A stretch of 64,000 nt of DNA from Nitrospirillum pindoramense (GCF_007827955.1 NZ_VITR01000003.1:417881-481880), one strand, 5' to 3'; numbered from the stretch's first letter, positions 44,886 to 53,644 are shown. Notes: generated by a model not told the origin, from the letters alone. Translations and numbers: made by a program.

Positions 44886-47063
44886 TCAGCGACCCCGCGC
44901 CCGATCGACGGAATTGATGACCGGCGTGGCCCGCAACGCGGCGATGATATTGGTCAGATGCTTCACGTCATGCACGTCGATATCGATCAACATCTCGAAA
45001 AAGTCGGTCGTGCGGTGGGTGATCTTGAGGTTGGTGATATTGCCGGCGTTCTTGCCGATGACCGTGGACACGGTGCCCAGGCTGCCCGGCTCATTGGCCA
45101 CCACCACCGTGATGCGGCCGACCTTCTCGTCGGCGCCATCCATCTCGTTGTCCCACGAGACATCGATCCACCGCTCCGGACTGTCGTGGAAACTTTCCAG
45201 CGTCTCGCAATCGATGGTGTGGATGGTGACGCCCTTGCCGGTGGTGACGATGCCGACGATGCGGTCCCCCGGCAGGGGGTGGCAGCAGCGGGCATAATGC
45301 ACCGCCATGCCCGGGATCAGGCCCTTGATGGGCAGCGGGCTGTCCTTGCCCTTGGGCTTGGTGGTCTTGCCGCGTGTCAGCTGGACGACCTTCTCGTCCG
45401 GCGTGATCTGCTGCACCGCCTTGTGCCCGGGGAAGACGGCGTTGAACACGTCGCGAGCGCCGGCCAGGCCGGCACCGATGGCGGCAATCAGGTCGTCGAC
45501 CGCCTGGTACTGGAAGATCTTGAGGACGCCATCCAGCGCCTTGTCGGAATAGTCGTAGCCTTCCTGCCGGAAGATCTTCTGCACCATCGCCCGGCCCAAC
45601 TCGATATGCTGGGCACGCTGCTGGGTGCGGATGTAACGGCGGATGCGGGCGCGGGCCTTGCCGGTGACAACGAAGTTTTCCCAGTCCGGCGACGGCGTCT
45701 GCGCCTTGCTGGTGACAACCTCAACCTGGTCGCCGTTCTGCAATTGGCTGCGCAGCGGCTGGATACGGCCATTGATCTTGGCGCCGACGCAGGTGTCGCC
45801 GATCTGGCTATGCACGGCGTAGGCGAAGTCCACCGGCGTGGCGCCGCGCGGCAGGGCGATCAGGTCGCCCTTGGGCGTGAAGCAGAACACCTGGTCCTGG
45901 AACAGCTCCAGCTTGGTGTGCTCCAGGAACTCTTCCGGCCGGACCGCATGCTCCAGGATGTCCAGCAATTCCCGCAGCCAGCGGTATTGCCGGCCCTCGG
46001 TCTTGGGCTGGCTGCCGTCCTGCTTGTAGGCCCAGTGGGCGGCCACGCCCAACTCCGACACCTCATGCATCTCGGTGGTGCGGATCTGCACCTCGATGCG
46101 CTGGCGCTCCGGGCCGATGACGGTGGTGTGCAGCGAGCGATAGCCGTTCGGCTTGGGCGTGGAGACGTAGTCCTTGAAGCGCCCAGGCACCACCGGATAA
46201 TGGGCGTGGATGACGCCCAGGGCCTGGTAGCACTGCTCGATGGACTCGACGGTGACGCGGAAGGCCATGACGTCGGACAACTGCTCGAACGTCACGTTCT
46301 TGCGCTGCATCTTGCGCCAGATGGAATAGGGCGCCTTGCGCCGGCCCGACACGGTGGCCTTGGGCAGGCCGCCCTCGTGCAGGGTATCCACCAGCTCATG
46401 GATGATGCGATCGACGCGGCCGGCGCCCTGCTCTTCCAGGTCTTGCAGGCGCTTGGTGATGCTGTCGTAGGCGTCCGGGTTCAATTCCTTGAACGCCAGT
46501 TCCTCCAGCTGGTCCTTCCAGCGCTGGATGCCGATGCGTTCGGCCAGCGGCGCGTAGATTTCCAGCGTTTCGCGGGCGATGCGCTTGCGCTTCTCCGGCT
46601 TCGACAGATAGTGCAGCGTCTGCATGTTGTGCAGACGATCGGCCAGCTTCACCAGCAGGACGCGGATGTCTTCCGACATCGCCAGCACCAGCTTGCGGAA
46701 GTTCTCCGCCTGCTTGGACTGGTCGCTTTCCAGATTCTGCAGCTCGATGCGCGACAGCTTGGTCACGCCATCCACCAGACGCGCGATCTCCGGCCCGAAC
46801 AGGCGCTGCACCTCGTCCAAGGTGGTCAGCGTGTCCTCGACCGTATCGTGCAGCAGCGCCGTGATGATGGACGCACTGTCCAGCTTGAGCTGGGTCAGCA
46901 GCCCCGCCACCTCCAGGGGGTGGGAGAAATAGGGGTCGCCGGAAGCGCGCTTCTGCGACCCGTGTGCCTTCATGGAGAAGACATAGGCACGGTTGAGCCT
47001 ATCCTCGTCCGCATTCGGATCGTAGGAGCGGACACGCTCAACCAATTCATATTGACGCATCAT
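44886..47063 (-). CDS. rsh: Bifunctional (p)ppGpp synthetase/hydrolase (Rel/SpoT)
   Basis: Makes and degrades the alarmone (p)ppGpp. The 725-residue protein has the HD hydrolase (about 20-190) with HDTVEDTLTTLDEV and ADRLHNMQTL, the synthetase (about 230-350) with FKDYVSTPKPNGYRSLHTTV, the TGS domain (about 385-445, ATPVDFAYAVHSQIG), and a C-terminal ACT domain (GRITVVVANEPGSLG). Both catalytic HD and synthetase motifs are intact, so it is bifunctional, as expected for the single Rsh of alphaproteobacteria. The ATG at 47063 is used; the next codon is also ATG. It follows rpoZ. Confidence 0.97.
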   Translation of the reverse strand: MMRQYELVERVRSYDPNADEDRLNRAYVFSMKAHGSQKRASGDPYFSHPLEVAGLLTQLKLDSASIITALLHDTVEDTLTTLDEVQRLFGPEIARLVDGVTKLSRIELQNLESDQSKQAENFRKLVLAMSEDIRVLLVKLADRLHNMQTLHYLSKPEKRKRIARETLEIYAPLAERIGIQRWKDQLEELAFKELNPDAYDSITKRLQDLEEQGAGRVDRIIHELVDTLHEGGLPKATVSGRRKAPYSIWRKMQRKNVTFEQLSDVMAFRVTVESIEQCYQALGVIHAHYPVVPGRFKDYVSTPKPNGYRSLHTTVIGPERQRIEVQIRTTEMHEVSELGVAAHWAYKQDGSQPKTEGRQYRWLRELLDILEHAVRPEEFLEHTKLELFQDQVFCFTPKGDLIALPRGATPVDFAYAVHSQIGDTCVGAKINGRIQPLRSQLQNGDQVEVVTSKAQTPSPDWENFVVTGKARARIRRYIRTQQRAQHIELGRAMVQKIFRQEGYDYSDKALDGVLKIFQYQAVDDLIAAIGAGLAGARDVFNAVFPGHKAVQQITPDEKVVQLTRGKTTKPKGKDSPLPIKGLIPGMAVHYARCCHPLPGDRIVGIVTTGKGVTIHTIDCETLESFHDSPERWIDVSWDNEMDGADEKVGRITVVVANEPGSLGTVSTVIGKNAGNITNLKITHRTTDFFEMLIDIDVHDVKHLTNIIAALRATPVINSVDRARGR

Positions 47064-47198
47064 GGGCGCCCCGCCCGGCCCCAGGCCTGGTCGGCACAAA
47101 CGGACACAAGCGCCAGCCCGTGTCCGTTCAGGGCGTTATCCATGGGAAAACAGGGTAAGGGGACGGGACGCCTAGCCACGACCTGCCCCATCACCGGC

Positions 47199-47585
47199 TC
47201 AGAGGCCCTCGTCGTCGCCGAGGTCGTCACCCTGCGCCACATCCTCGGCGGCATCGCCTTCACCGCCCAAATCGTCATCCTCGCCGGCGGCGCCCTGCAC
47301 GGCCCAGGCCTGCTCACCGGCCATCAGCTCGATGATCTCTTCCTCAGGCTCATCCTGCTCCTGGACGCGCTGATGCCCCTTGATCAGGGAATTCTTCAGG
47401 CTGTCCAGCACCACCGTCTCGTCCGCGATCTCGCGCAGGGCGACGACCGGGTTCTTGTCGTTGTCGCGATCAACCGACAGCGGCGCGCCGGCCGCAACGT
47501 CCCGCGCCCGCTGGGCCGCCATCATCACCAGCTCGAACCGGTTCGGAACCTTCAGGACGCAATCTTCAACGGTAACGCGGGCCAT
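47199..47585 (-). CDS. rpoZ: RNA polymerase omega subunit
   Basis: Small subunit helping RNA polymerase assembly and ppGpp binding. The 128-residue protein begins [20 protein letters not shown], with the family helix [20 protein letters not shown] and [11 protein letters not shown]. The C-terminal tail is acidic and longer than in E. coli, with repeated Asp/Glu/Gly. It is upstream of rsh, a typical arrangement that places the ppGpp enzyme beside its target's subunit. The gap to rsh is 135 bases. Confidence 0.95.
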   Translation of the reverse strand: MARVTVEDCVLKVPNRFELVMMAAQRARDVAAGAPLSVDRDNDKNPVVALREIADETVVLDSLKNSLIKGHQRVQEQDEPEEEIIELMAGEQAWAVQGAAGEDDDLGGEGDAAEDVAQGDDLGDDEGL

Positions 47586-47749
47586 GCCTTGCTCACTCCA
47601 ACAACGAAACGGGTGCCGGAAAAACCGACACCAGACACCATCCCATAGTTATACGGGCCCGGTTTCCCGGTTGCAAGGAAGCCGACAAGCACCAGATCGC
47701 ATTCCTGCTTTACCGCGCCCGTCATGGTCGCCCCCGTCGGGCGACACCC

Positions 47750-48241
47750 TCACGCCTCGATGCGCTCGGCGACCTGACCGGGCGGCAGGGCCGCCGCCAG
47801 GGCCGCCACATCCAGCCCCAGGAGAGGATGGCGCCAGCATGGCGCCACGTCCCGCAGCGGCAGCAGGACGAAGGCGCGCTGATGCATGCGGGGATGGGGC
47901 AATTGCGGCCCCTGTTCCCGGACCTGCCCATGATAGGCCAGGAGGTCCAGGTCCAGCCCCCGCGCCTCGTTCACCTGGCGGCGGATCCGGCCGAAGCCAG
48001 CTTCAACCTTGTGCAGCAGCGCCAGCAGGGCCGGCGCATCCAGATCCGTCTCCACCCGCAGGACGCCATTGACGTACCACGGCTGATCCGACGCGGGCAC
48101 GGGCGCACTCCGGTACCAGGGCGACACCGCAGCGACCACCAGCCCCTCCCCCTCGAGCGCGCGCACCGCGGCCGCCACCACGTCCGCGGGGCCACCGATC
48201 CCAGGAACGGACAGGTTAGAGCCCACGCCCAACAAGATCAT
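47750..48241 (-). CDS. folK: 2-amino-4-hydroxy-6-hydroxymethyldihydropteridine pyrophosphokinase
   Basis: Transfers pyrophosphate from ATP to the pterin in folate synthesis. The 163-residue protein has ILLGVGSNLSVPG at the start, SPWYRSAPVPASDQPWYVN, and the loop GRIRRQVNEARGLDLDLL followed by LPHPRMHQRAFVLLPL, all hallmarks. The ATG at 48241 is clear. It precedes rpoZ by 164 bases on the same strand and is divergent from the NYN gene. Confidence 0.95.
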   Translation of the reverse strand: MILLGVGSNLSVPGIGGPADVVAAAVRALEGEGLVVAAVSPWYRSAPVPASDQPWYVNGVLRVETDLDAPALLALLHKVEAGFGRIRRQVNEARGLDLDLLAYHGQVREQGPQLPHPRMHQRAFVLLPLRDVAPCWRHPLLGLDVAALAAALPPGQVAERIEA

Positions 48242-48509
48242 TTCGCATCCTCACAACAACCAAGCGCCCCCTGCTGGGCAGGGGCCGTACAACTATACCG
48301 TTGGGCGAGATATTACGTCGCCGACATAGGGTAACATCCCCAAAAGACAGAGCCTCACTTTAAAAACAGGGGCCGCGACCATATCTCCCTTGAATGTGTT
48401 AACCTATTCACCCTATGTAGGCTCTTGCCAGAGCGTGTCAAAGCCGGCACGCTACCAACCATTGCGTTTGATGCATTACTGCGCCATTTAATATTAAAAG
48501 GAATTAAAG

Positions 48510-49094
48510 ATGCTTCATTACCCCGAAGAGCGCCTCGCCCTTTTCATCGATGGCGCCAATTTGTTCGCGGCCGCCCGCGCGCTGAATTTCGATATAGACT
48601 ACAAGCGTTTATTGAATTTCTGCGGTAGAAAGGGGCGCCTGATCCGCGCTTTCTACTATACCGCCTTGGTTGAAGACCAGGAATACTCTCCAATTCGGCC
48701 GCTGGTCGACTGGCTGGACTATAACGGCTACACCATGGTCACAAAGCCGACCAAGGAATACACTGACGCATCGGGCCGGCGTAAGATCAAGGGTAACATG
48801 GACATCGAGTTGGCCATCGATGTCATGGAAATGGCGCAGCATCTGGACCACATCATGTTGTTCTCCGGCGATGGGGACTTCCGTCGCTTGGTGGAGGCGG
48901 TGCAGCGCAAGGGCGTCCGCGTCTCGGTCATCAGCACCGTGCGCTCGACCCCGCCCATGATCGCCGATGAATTGCGCCGCCAGGCCGACAACTTCATCGA
49001 ATTGATGGATTTGGCGCCCGAGATCGCCCGAGCCCATGCCCCCCGCCCGCCGGTGGAGCATGCGCAACTTATCGACACCACGCCGGTGGAGTGA
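48510..49094 (+). CDS. NYN domain (LabA/DUF88) putative ribonuclease
   Basis: A 194-residue protein of the PIN-like NYN family. The acidic active-site residues are visible: ALFIDGANLFAAARAL with the first Asp and Asn, GNMDIELAIDVMEMA, and LFSGDGDFRRLVEAVQRKG. The C-terminal ADELRRQADNFIELMDL is typical of alphaproteobacterial LabA-type proteins. Ribonuclease action on an unknown RNA is inferred. The ATG at 48510 follows AAAAGGA in a very AT-rich leader. It is 60 bases before the uracil-DNA glycosylase gene and could be co-transcribed with it. Confidence 0.9.
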   Translation: MLHYPEERLALFIDGANLFAAARALNFDIDYKRLLNFCGRKGRLIRAFYYTALVEDQEYSPIRPLVDWLDYNGYTMVTKPTKEYTDASGRRKIKGNMDIELAIDVMEMAQHLDHIMLFSGDGDFRRLVEAVQRKGVRVSVISTVRSTPPMIADELRRQADNFIELMDLAPEIARAHAPRPPVEHAQLIDTTPVE

Positions 49095-49154
49095 TATCCG
49101 GCGCCCACACGATAGACTGTCCCGCAAGACACATTGTAATGGGCGCCGCATCCT

Positions 49155-49799
49155 ATGACTGAAATCCTGACGCCTCCAGGGCGCGACTGTCCCCTATGCC
49201 CCCGGCTGGTGGACTATCGCCTGCGCAACCGTGCCGCCTTTCCCGACAAGCATAACGGTCCGGTGCCGTCGTTCGGCGGGCCGGACTCGCGCTTGCTGGT
49301 GGTAGGCCTGGCGCCGGGTTTGCGGGGCGCCAACTTCACCGGCCGCCCCTTCACCGGCGATTATGCCGGCGATCTGCTGTACGCCACCCTGCTGAAATTC
49401 GGTTTCGCCACCGGGCAATACCTGGAGCGACCGGACGACGGCCTGACCCTGATCGACGCGCGCATCACCAACGCCGTCCGCTGCGTGCCACCGGAAAACA
49501 AGCCCACGCCGGAAGAATCGCACACCTGCCGTCCCTTTCTGGTGGCGGAACTGGCGGCGATGACCAAGCTCAAGGCGGTGGTGGCCTTGGGCTCCGTCTC
49601 CCACACCAGCGTCATCCGCACCTTCGGCCTGCGGCAGGCAGCCCATCCTTTCGGGCACGGCGCCCGGCACGATCTGGGCGGCGGGGTGACGCTGTTCGAC
49701 AGCTATCACTGCTCCCGCTACAACACCAATACAGGGCGCCTGACCGACGCCATGTTCGAGGATGTGTTCCGGGCGGTGCGCCAGCATCTGGGTGCGTAA
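49155..49799 (+). CDS. Family 5 uracil-DNA glycosylase (UdgB-type)
   Basis: Removes uracil and possibly other deaminated bases from DNA. The 214-residue protein has the family-5 first motif VGLAPGLRGANFTGRPFTGD, lacking the acidic residue of other UDG families, and the end motif SYHCSRYNTNTGRLT. Four cysteines for a 4Fe-4S cluster are seen: CPLC near the start (residues about 12-15), NAVRCVPP and SHTCRPF. The second end-motif residue is Cys where Pro is usual. The ATG at 49155 is the start. A terminator directly follows. Confidence 0.92.
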   Translation: MTEILTPPGRDCPLCPRLVDYRLRNRAAFPDKHNGPVPSFGGPDSRLLVVGLAPGLRGANFTGRPFTGDYAGDLLYATLLKFGFATGQYLERPDDGLTLIDARITNAVRCVPPENKPTPEESHTCRPFLVAELAAMTKLKAVVALGSVSHTSVIRTFGLRQAAHPFGHGARHDLGGGVTLFDSYHCSRYNTNTGRLTDAMFEDVFRAVRQHLGA

Positions 49800-49835
49800 A
49801 GAAAAGGCTGGGGTGTTTGCCCGGCCTTTTCCTTT
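49799..49835 (+). terminator. Intrinsic terminator after the uracil-DNA glycosylase gene
   Basis: GAAAAGGC (49801-49808) pairs with GCCTTTTC (49824-49831), with inner GG/CC pairs and trailing TTT. Confidence 0.8.
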
Positions 49836-50074
49836 ACCATGCCCTCGACGACGGGTTCGTCTTCCTCGGGCACCGGATCATCCATACCCAAGAAGAAAGC
49901 CAAGCCCCTCACCCGTCGTTTGGTCGAGGCCCGAAGCCATGGCCGAACTGACGACCAACCCAGAAACAACCCCAGCCGTCACATTCTCACCAAAAGCCGC
50001 CTGACCAACGGCCACCTCAAACGCGCGCCGCTTTTACACCAGCTTGACGGACGCTATCTGATGCGCCGGGCATG

Positions 50075-50088
50075 TCCGACATGTCGGA
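50075..50088. promoter_or_regulatory. Perfect palindrome, candidate enhancer-binding site
   Basis: TCCGACATGTCGGA is a perfect 14-bp inverted repeat centred about 90 bases upstream of the start site predicted from the sigma-54 promoter, where activators of that class bind. It is not an NtrC or NifA consensus. Confidence 0.55.
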
Positions 50089-50117
50089 CCGAGCGTGGGC
50101 ACACCGGCGACGTCATA

Positions 50118-50130
50118 TAACATATTGAAA
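50118..50130. promoter_or_regulatory. IHF-like site
   Basis: TAACATATTGAAA matches the reverse IHF consensus YAANNNNTTGATW with one mismatch, in an AT-rich tract between the palindrome and the sigma-54 promoter. Its position suits DNA bending. Confidence 0.45.
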
Positions 50131-50146
50131 TATTTACATATTATTT

Positions 50147-50162
50147 TGGCATGCCCTTTGCG
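50147..50162 (+). promoter_or_regulatory. Sigma-54 (RpoN) promoter
   Basis: TGGCATGCCCTTTGCG matches the -24/-12 consensus TGGCAC-N5-TTGCA with GG and GC exactly 10 bases apart. Transcription would start near 50172, about 58 bases before the ATG of the first paralogue. Confidence 0.75.
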
Positions 50163-50229
50163 TTGGCTACCGTGGAGCGTCCCCCGTTCCGCGACGGACA
50201 TCTACGGCCTCAACCATGGGAGATAACCA

Positions 50230-51549
50230 ATGCTCAACGACAATCTCTTCGGGCAATCGTACGACCAGATCAAGAAGGCAGTCTACGCCAACCAAAGCGC
50301 CAACTTCCAGATCCTCGGCACGCCGGTCGCCTACAACTTCTCAACGCCGGGGCCGAACCAGATGGATCCGGGTCTGTACCAGTTCGTGAGCGTCATGCCC
50401 GTCTGGTCCGCGCTCGGCACCTTTGGCCAGAACGGGACGACCCTCTTCTCGGCCTACCGCCAGCTGCTCAGCAACGTCACCTTCAAGATCGACCCTGGCA
50501 AGCAGGCCGACCTCGCCCAGCAGCAGAGCCAGCTCAACGGGCTCTACCAGCAGCAGACCCAGGTGATCGCGAACACGACGCAGGCCTACAACGTCCAGCT
50601 GGCCAACGGCGGCGACCTCTTCAAGGCCATGTACCCGACCATCCAGGCCTGGCTGGCTGGCCCCGGAAGCACCTACCAGACCCAGATCAACGGACTGACC
50701 ACCTCCATCAACACGCTCTCGAACAAGTACACGAGCGACCTCGCGGCGATCCTCGGCGGCGACCAGACGCTGCAGCAGGCTATGAACGCCATCCAGACGC
50801 CGTCCAACACGCCCGCTCAGGGGGCGCCACCTCCGGGCTGGATCGCCGTCCCCAACAGCGGCGGCGTGCTGCAGTGGCAGCCCGAGTTCGTCGTGAACCC
50901 GGCGCCCGCTCAGGTGACGCAGACCCTTTCCCAGGGGTCCTTGGGCGGCTTCACGGTCACGCTGGACTCGTCGGTGACCAACAACAGCCTCTCCCAGGCC
51001 TGGGCGGGAGGAAACGTCAGCTATGGCAACAGCTTCTTCTCGGTCAACGCCGGAGGCAACTGGTCGAGCCTGAACATCGATCAGAGCGACACCAGCGTGA
51101 AGGTTGAGATCTCGGTCAAGTCGTCGATGCTGGTGACCGTCACGCCGGGCGTTTGGTACGATGGCGGCTTCCTGGCCAACCTCGCGCAGAACACCGCCGG
51201 CGGTGGCGGTTACCAGCTCGCCTCCACGTGGAGCGTGGCCGGGAACCCACCGTCCGCCTTCGGCCAGAACGGGCTCGTCTCGACCAACGTGGCCCAGCTG
51301 GTGGTGGTCTACCAGCCGTCCGCGACGGTGACCATGAGCCAGCAAACCTTCCAGCGGAACTACCAGATGTTCCAGGGCGGCGGCGGCATCTCCATCGGCC
51401 CGTTTACCTTCGGCGGCAACGGCGGCAGCGTGAAGGACTACACGCTGACGACCAACGGGTCCACCAACTTCACGGCGACCTCGACCTCGACCCTGCCCCA
51501 GATCGTAGGTATCGGCGTCGGCTTCCCCGGCGTGGGCCAGCCCGAGTGA
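50230..51549 (+). CDS. Unrecognised protein, first of a paralogous pair
   Basis: A 439-residue protein whose family I do not recognise. There is no signal peptide or membrane helix. Residues about 85-190 are Gln-rich and helical (ADLAQQQSQLNGLYQQQTQV). The rest is rich in Gly, Ser, Asn, Thr and aromatic residues and looks all-beta. Segments shared with the downstream gene, in the same order, are GPNQ (41-44), AYRQLL (75-80), AQGAPPPGWIAVPNSGG (196-212), QPEF, TPGVWYDGG (305-313) and IVGIGVGFP near the end. The ATG at 50230 follows GGGAG. It is preceded by a sigma-54 promoter and followed by a terminator-like hairpin. Structural, toxin-like or carbohydrate-binding roles are all possible; none is supported. 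Confidence 0.8.
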   Translation: MLNDNLFGQSYDQIKKAVYANQSANFQILGTPVAYNFSTPGPNQMDPGLYQFVSVMPVWSALGTFGQNGTTLFSAYRQLLSNVTFKIDPGKQADLAQQQSQLNGLYQQQTQVIANTTQAYNVQLANGGDLFKAMYPTIQAWLAGPGSTYQTQINGLTTSINTLSNKYTSDLAAILGGDQTLQQAMNAIQTPSNTPAQGAPPPGWIAVPNSGGVLQWQPEFVVNPAPAQVTQTLSQGSLGGFTVTLDSSVTNNSLSQAWAGGNVSYGNSFFSVNAGGNWSSLNIDQSDTSVKVEISVKSSMLVTVTPGVWYDGGFLANLAQNTAGGGGYQLASTWSVAGNPPSAFGQNGLVSTNVAQLVVVYQPSATVTMSQQTFQRNYQMFQGGGGISIGPFTFGGNGGSVKDYTLTTNGSTNFTATSTSTLPQIVGIGVGFPGVGQPE

Positions 51550-51553
51550 CCGA

Positions 51554-51583
51554 TCGGGGCGCCCATCTCGTCGGGCGCCCCGA
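51554..51583. terminator. Stem-loop after the first paralogue
   Basis: TCGGGGCGCCC (51554-51564) pairs with GGGCGCCCCGA (51573-51583), four bases after the stop codon. It lacks a T-run, so attenuation rather than full termination is possible. Confidence 0.6.
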
Positions 51584-51902
51584 CTCCCCCGCGTGCGTCC
51601 AAAATTATGCTCATTAGTTTTATATTTGCGACAAGTTGGCTCTGGGTTTCATCCGGAGTTCGGCTTTCCGGCGAAAATGGCTGGCACGGAACCGGGCCCT
51701 CCAACCCGTTCACGCCGCAAATATTGCCATGGGCATCCTGGATCATCGCCCGCCTCGGCGGAGGGAACGGATTAAACGCCAAATACGCAAGACCTCCAGG
51801 ACCGATAACCATCAAACAAGGCCTCGATAGGCTCAAAGCCATCGCCCACGGTTGGGCGCTCAGGGATATGAGCATACTTTAGCACGTGCGCCGGAGATCC
51901 GA
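51584..51902. other. Spacer between the two paralogues
   Basis: About 320 bases. A frame at 51607-51882 (plus, 91 residues) opens with a hydrophobic stretch, and a longer frame covers 51438-51875 on the minus strand. Neither has a ribosome site or a recognisable domain, so I call neither. It may be decayed coding sequence. Confidence 0.45.
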
Positions 51903-52940
51903 ATGACAGTGCAAGGCACCTTCCAAGCCTCGTTCGCATCGACCCTGTCGACCATCGCCAAGCCCGACTCGAGAGCCTCCGACGTGGGGATTATTGGATC
52001 CGTCAAGCTGGCCACCAAGTCCCTGTTGAATAGGGTGGGCTCGGTGATTGCGCCCGCCTACAAGCGGGCAGCCCCGGAACTGCCCGCCTCGGTGCAGCCA
52101 CTTCCCCAGGCCATCGTCTGGAACTGGCCGCCCATGGGACCGAACCAGATATCCTTCCAGCAGTTCGAATTCTGCGACACCCAGCCAGCCTCCTGCAAGG
52201 CGGGTGAGGACTTCGTTAACGGCGGCAGCAGCTTCAGCCTCGCGTACCGCTCCTTCCTCCAACTCGTAGATCCCGCGACGTTCGTCCCTAATTCCCTTCT
52301 CCAGCAGGCCCTGGCCAGCGCGATCCCGCCCAGCTACACGCCCGCGCAAGGCGCCGGGCCCCCGGGCTGGATCGCTGTGCCGGACAGCGGCGGCAAGCTT
52401 TCGTTCATGCCGGAGTGGACCGTGGGGCTCACTCCCGCCCAATGGTCGTCGGTCGCCGGGGTGCCCCTGTCCTGGACGGGCCCCGCCGCCGGCTTCCTCG
52501 CGGGGAGCGACGCCGCCCAGGTCGTGACGCCGGCCACCCTGTCCGCGAGCGTCACGGCGGACCGCGTCGTGCGCGTGCCGGTCTATGCCGGCGTCTGGTA
52601 CTCGGACCCATTCGTTCAGATCGCGTCCACGGGTCCGTTCCTGGGGAACCGCCTGCCCCAGATCGTCGTCGGTCCCGCCGGCTTCCTGCGGTGCCGCATC
52701 ACGGAGTTCTTCGTGGCGGGCGGCCTCTCGGCCCAGGTGACTGTCCCGGAAACCGCCTCGGACGCCCTCGCCGCCCATCTGAGGACCCGGGGCGCCACCG
52801 TCGGCACCCTGCCGGCTTCGGTCTGCCGCGCGGAGGAGATGCCTGCGGCCTCCGGCCGGAGCGTGCGGCTGAGCGCTCCAGAGGACATGCCGTTCATCAT
52901 CGGCGTCTCGGTCGTCCCGGTCGTCGGCCCCCAGTCCTGA
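51903..52940 (+). CDS. Unrecognised protein, second of a paralogous pair
   Basis: A 345-residue paralogue of the preceding gene product, again with no signal peptide or membrane helix. The shared series is GPNQ (79-82), LAYRSFLQL (113-121), AQGAGPPGWIAVPDSGG (148-164), MPEW, AGVWYSD (229-235) and FIIGVSVVP near the C-terminus. It lacks the Gln-rich helical insert, and unlike its partner it has three cysteines (two in CDTQPASCK, residues 91-99, plus others later). GGAG is six bases before the ATG at 51903; the frame is open from 51852. Its stop codon touches a transposase remnant. I cannot assign a function; together the pair is the main accessory feature of the window. Confidence 0.8.
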   Translation: MTVQGTFQASFASTLSTIAKPDSRASDVGIIGSVKLATKSLLNRVGSVIAPAYKRAAPELPASVQPLPQAIVWNWPPMGPNQISFQQFEFCDTQPASCKAGEDFVNGGSSFSLAYRSFLQLVDPATFVPNSLLQQALASAIPPSYTPAQGAGPPGWIAVPDSGGKLSFMPEWTVGLTPAQWSSVAGVPLSWTGPAAGFLAGSDAAQVVTPATLSASVTADRVVRVPVYAGVWYSDPFVQIASTGPFLGNRLPQIVVGPAGFLRCRITEFFVAGGLSAQVTVPETASDALAAHLRTRGATVGTLPASVCRAEEMPAASGRSVRLSAPEDMPFIIGVSVVPVVGPQS

Positions 52941-53023
52941 CATCGGAGGTCGCCCAGTTTCAGGCCGATCTCGACGACTGGATACGGAAATACAACGCGA
53001 TAAGGATCTATCAGGGGCGATGA
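52940..53023 (+). pseudogene. 3' remnant of an IS481/IS3-type transposase
   Basis: 28 codons including the stop, reading EVAQFQADLDDWIRKYN and ending IYQGR. This is the C-terminal end of a DDE integrase-type transposase, where family members have LDxWLxxYNxxRPHQGR. It starts in the last base of the preceding gene's stop codon, has no start codon of its own, and no other part of the element is seen nearby. It marks a recombination junction. Confidence 0.7.
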
Positions 53024-53083
53024 TGCTGAAAGAGCTTGTTGATCCTGAAACGGCCGGCGGGCCCATCCGGGCCGTTGCCTTCC

Positions 53084-53144
53084 TAGATTTCCAGTCCCCT
53101 AGAGCTCCCCAGAAATCTCCGGCGCCCGCAGTCGCGGGCTGCAA
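53084..53144 (+). repeat. Intergenic two-hairpin repeat, copy D
   Basis: Between the transposase remnant and smpB. First hairpin ATTTC/GAAAT; the second is GCCCGC paired with GCGGGC around AGTC. It is closest in sequence to copy C (38.5 kb). Confidence 0.75.
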
Positions 53145-53173
53145 CGGTAAGAGGTGGCCTCTTATCGTTGGCG

Positions 53174-53644
53174 TCAGCCCTTGGCCCGCATCAGGCGCGC
53201 CTTGTCGCGCTGCCAGTCGCGTTCCTTCTCCGCCTCGCGCTTATCCCCCTTCTTCTTGCCCTTGGCCACGCCGATCTCGACCTTGGCGTAGCCGCGGTCG
53301 TTGAAATAGATCGACAGGGGAATCAAGGTGACACCGTCGCGGCGGATGGAGGCGAACAGCTTGTCCATCTCACGGCGGCGAACCAGCAGCTTGCGCGCCC
53401 GCTTGGGCTCATGCTGGAAAAAACGGCCGGCCAGCTGGTATTCCGGGAAATGGGCGTTGATGAGGTACAACTCCCCATCCCGCTCGCCGGCGTAGGACTC
53501 GGCGATGCTGACCCGGCCGGCGCGCAGCGACTTCACCTCCGTCCCGGTCAGCATGATGCCCGCCTCGACCGTTTCGGTAATGAAAAAATCGAAGCGGGCG
53601 CGCCGGTTCTGGGCGGCGTATTTATGTTCGTCGGCACGTGCCAT
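53174..53644 (-). CDS. smpB: SsrA-binding protein SmpB
   Basis: Binds tmRNA and guides it to stalled ribosomes. The 156-residue protein has the beta-barrel with [40 protein letters not shown] and [19 protein letters not shown], and a C-terminal basic tail [20 protein letters not shown] that becomes helical in the decoding centre. The ATG at 53644 lies 22 bases after the dapA stop, so the two are co-transcribed. No tmRNA gene was found in the window. Confidence 0.97.
   Translation of the reverse strand: MARADEHKYAAQNRRARFDFFITETVEAGIMLTGTEVKSLRAGRVSIAESYAGERDGELYLINAHFPEYQLAGRFFQHEPKRARKLLVRRREMDKLFASIRRDGVTLIPLSIYFNDRGYAKVEIGVAKGKKKGDKREAEKERDWQRDKARLMRAKG

Larger units (their letters stand above)
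49836..50229. other. Regulatory spacer before the paralogous pair
   Basis: About 390 bases. An ATG-initiated frame at 49839-50120 (93 residues, Ser/Lys/Arg-rich) has no recognisable domain and I do not call it a gene. The right part holds a 14-bp palindrome, an AT-rich IHF-like site and a sigma-54 promoter, listed separately. Confidence 0.6.

Noticed and set aside
44958-47648. An 896-codon plus-strand frame opposite rsh and rpoZ
   Set aside because: Antisense to two clear genes; sequence is low-complexity and without motifs.
49839-50120. 93-codon frame after the uracil-DNA glycosylase gene
   Set aside because: No ribosome site or domain, and it runs into the palindrome and promoter region of the paralogous pair.
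51438-51875. 145-codon minus-strand frame between the paralogues
   Set aside because: It overlaps the 3' end of the first paralogue on the other strand and has no ribosome site; a plus-strand 91-codon frame over the same spot is equally unsupported.
53024-53173. Looked for tmRNA next to smpB
   Set aside because: The spacer is mostly repeat copy D; no tRNA-like ends or tag frame were found.
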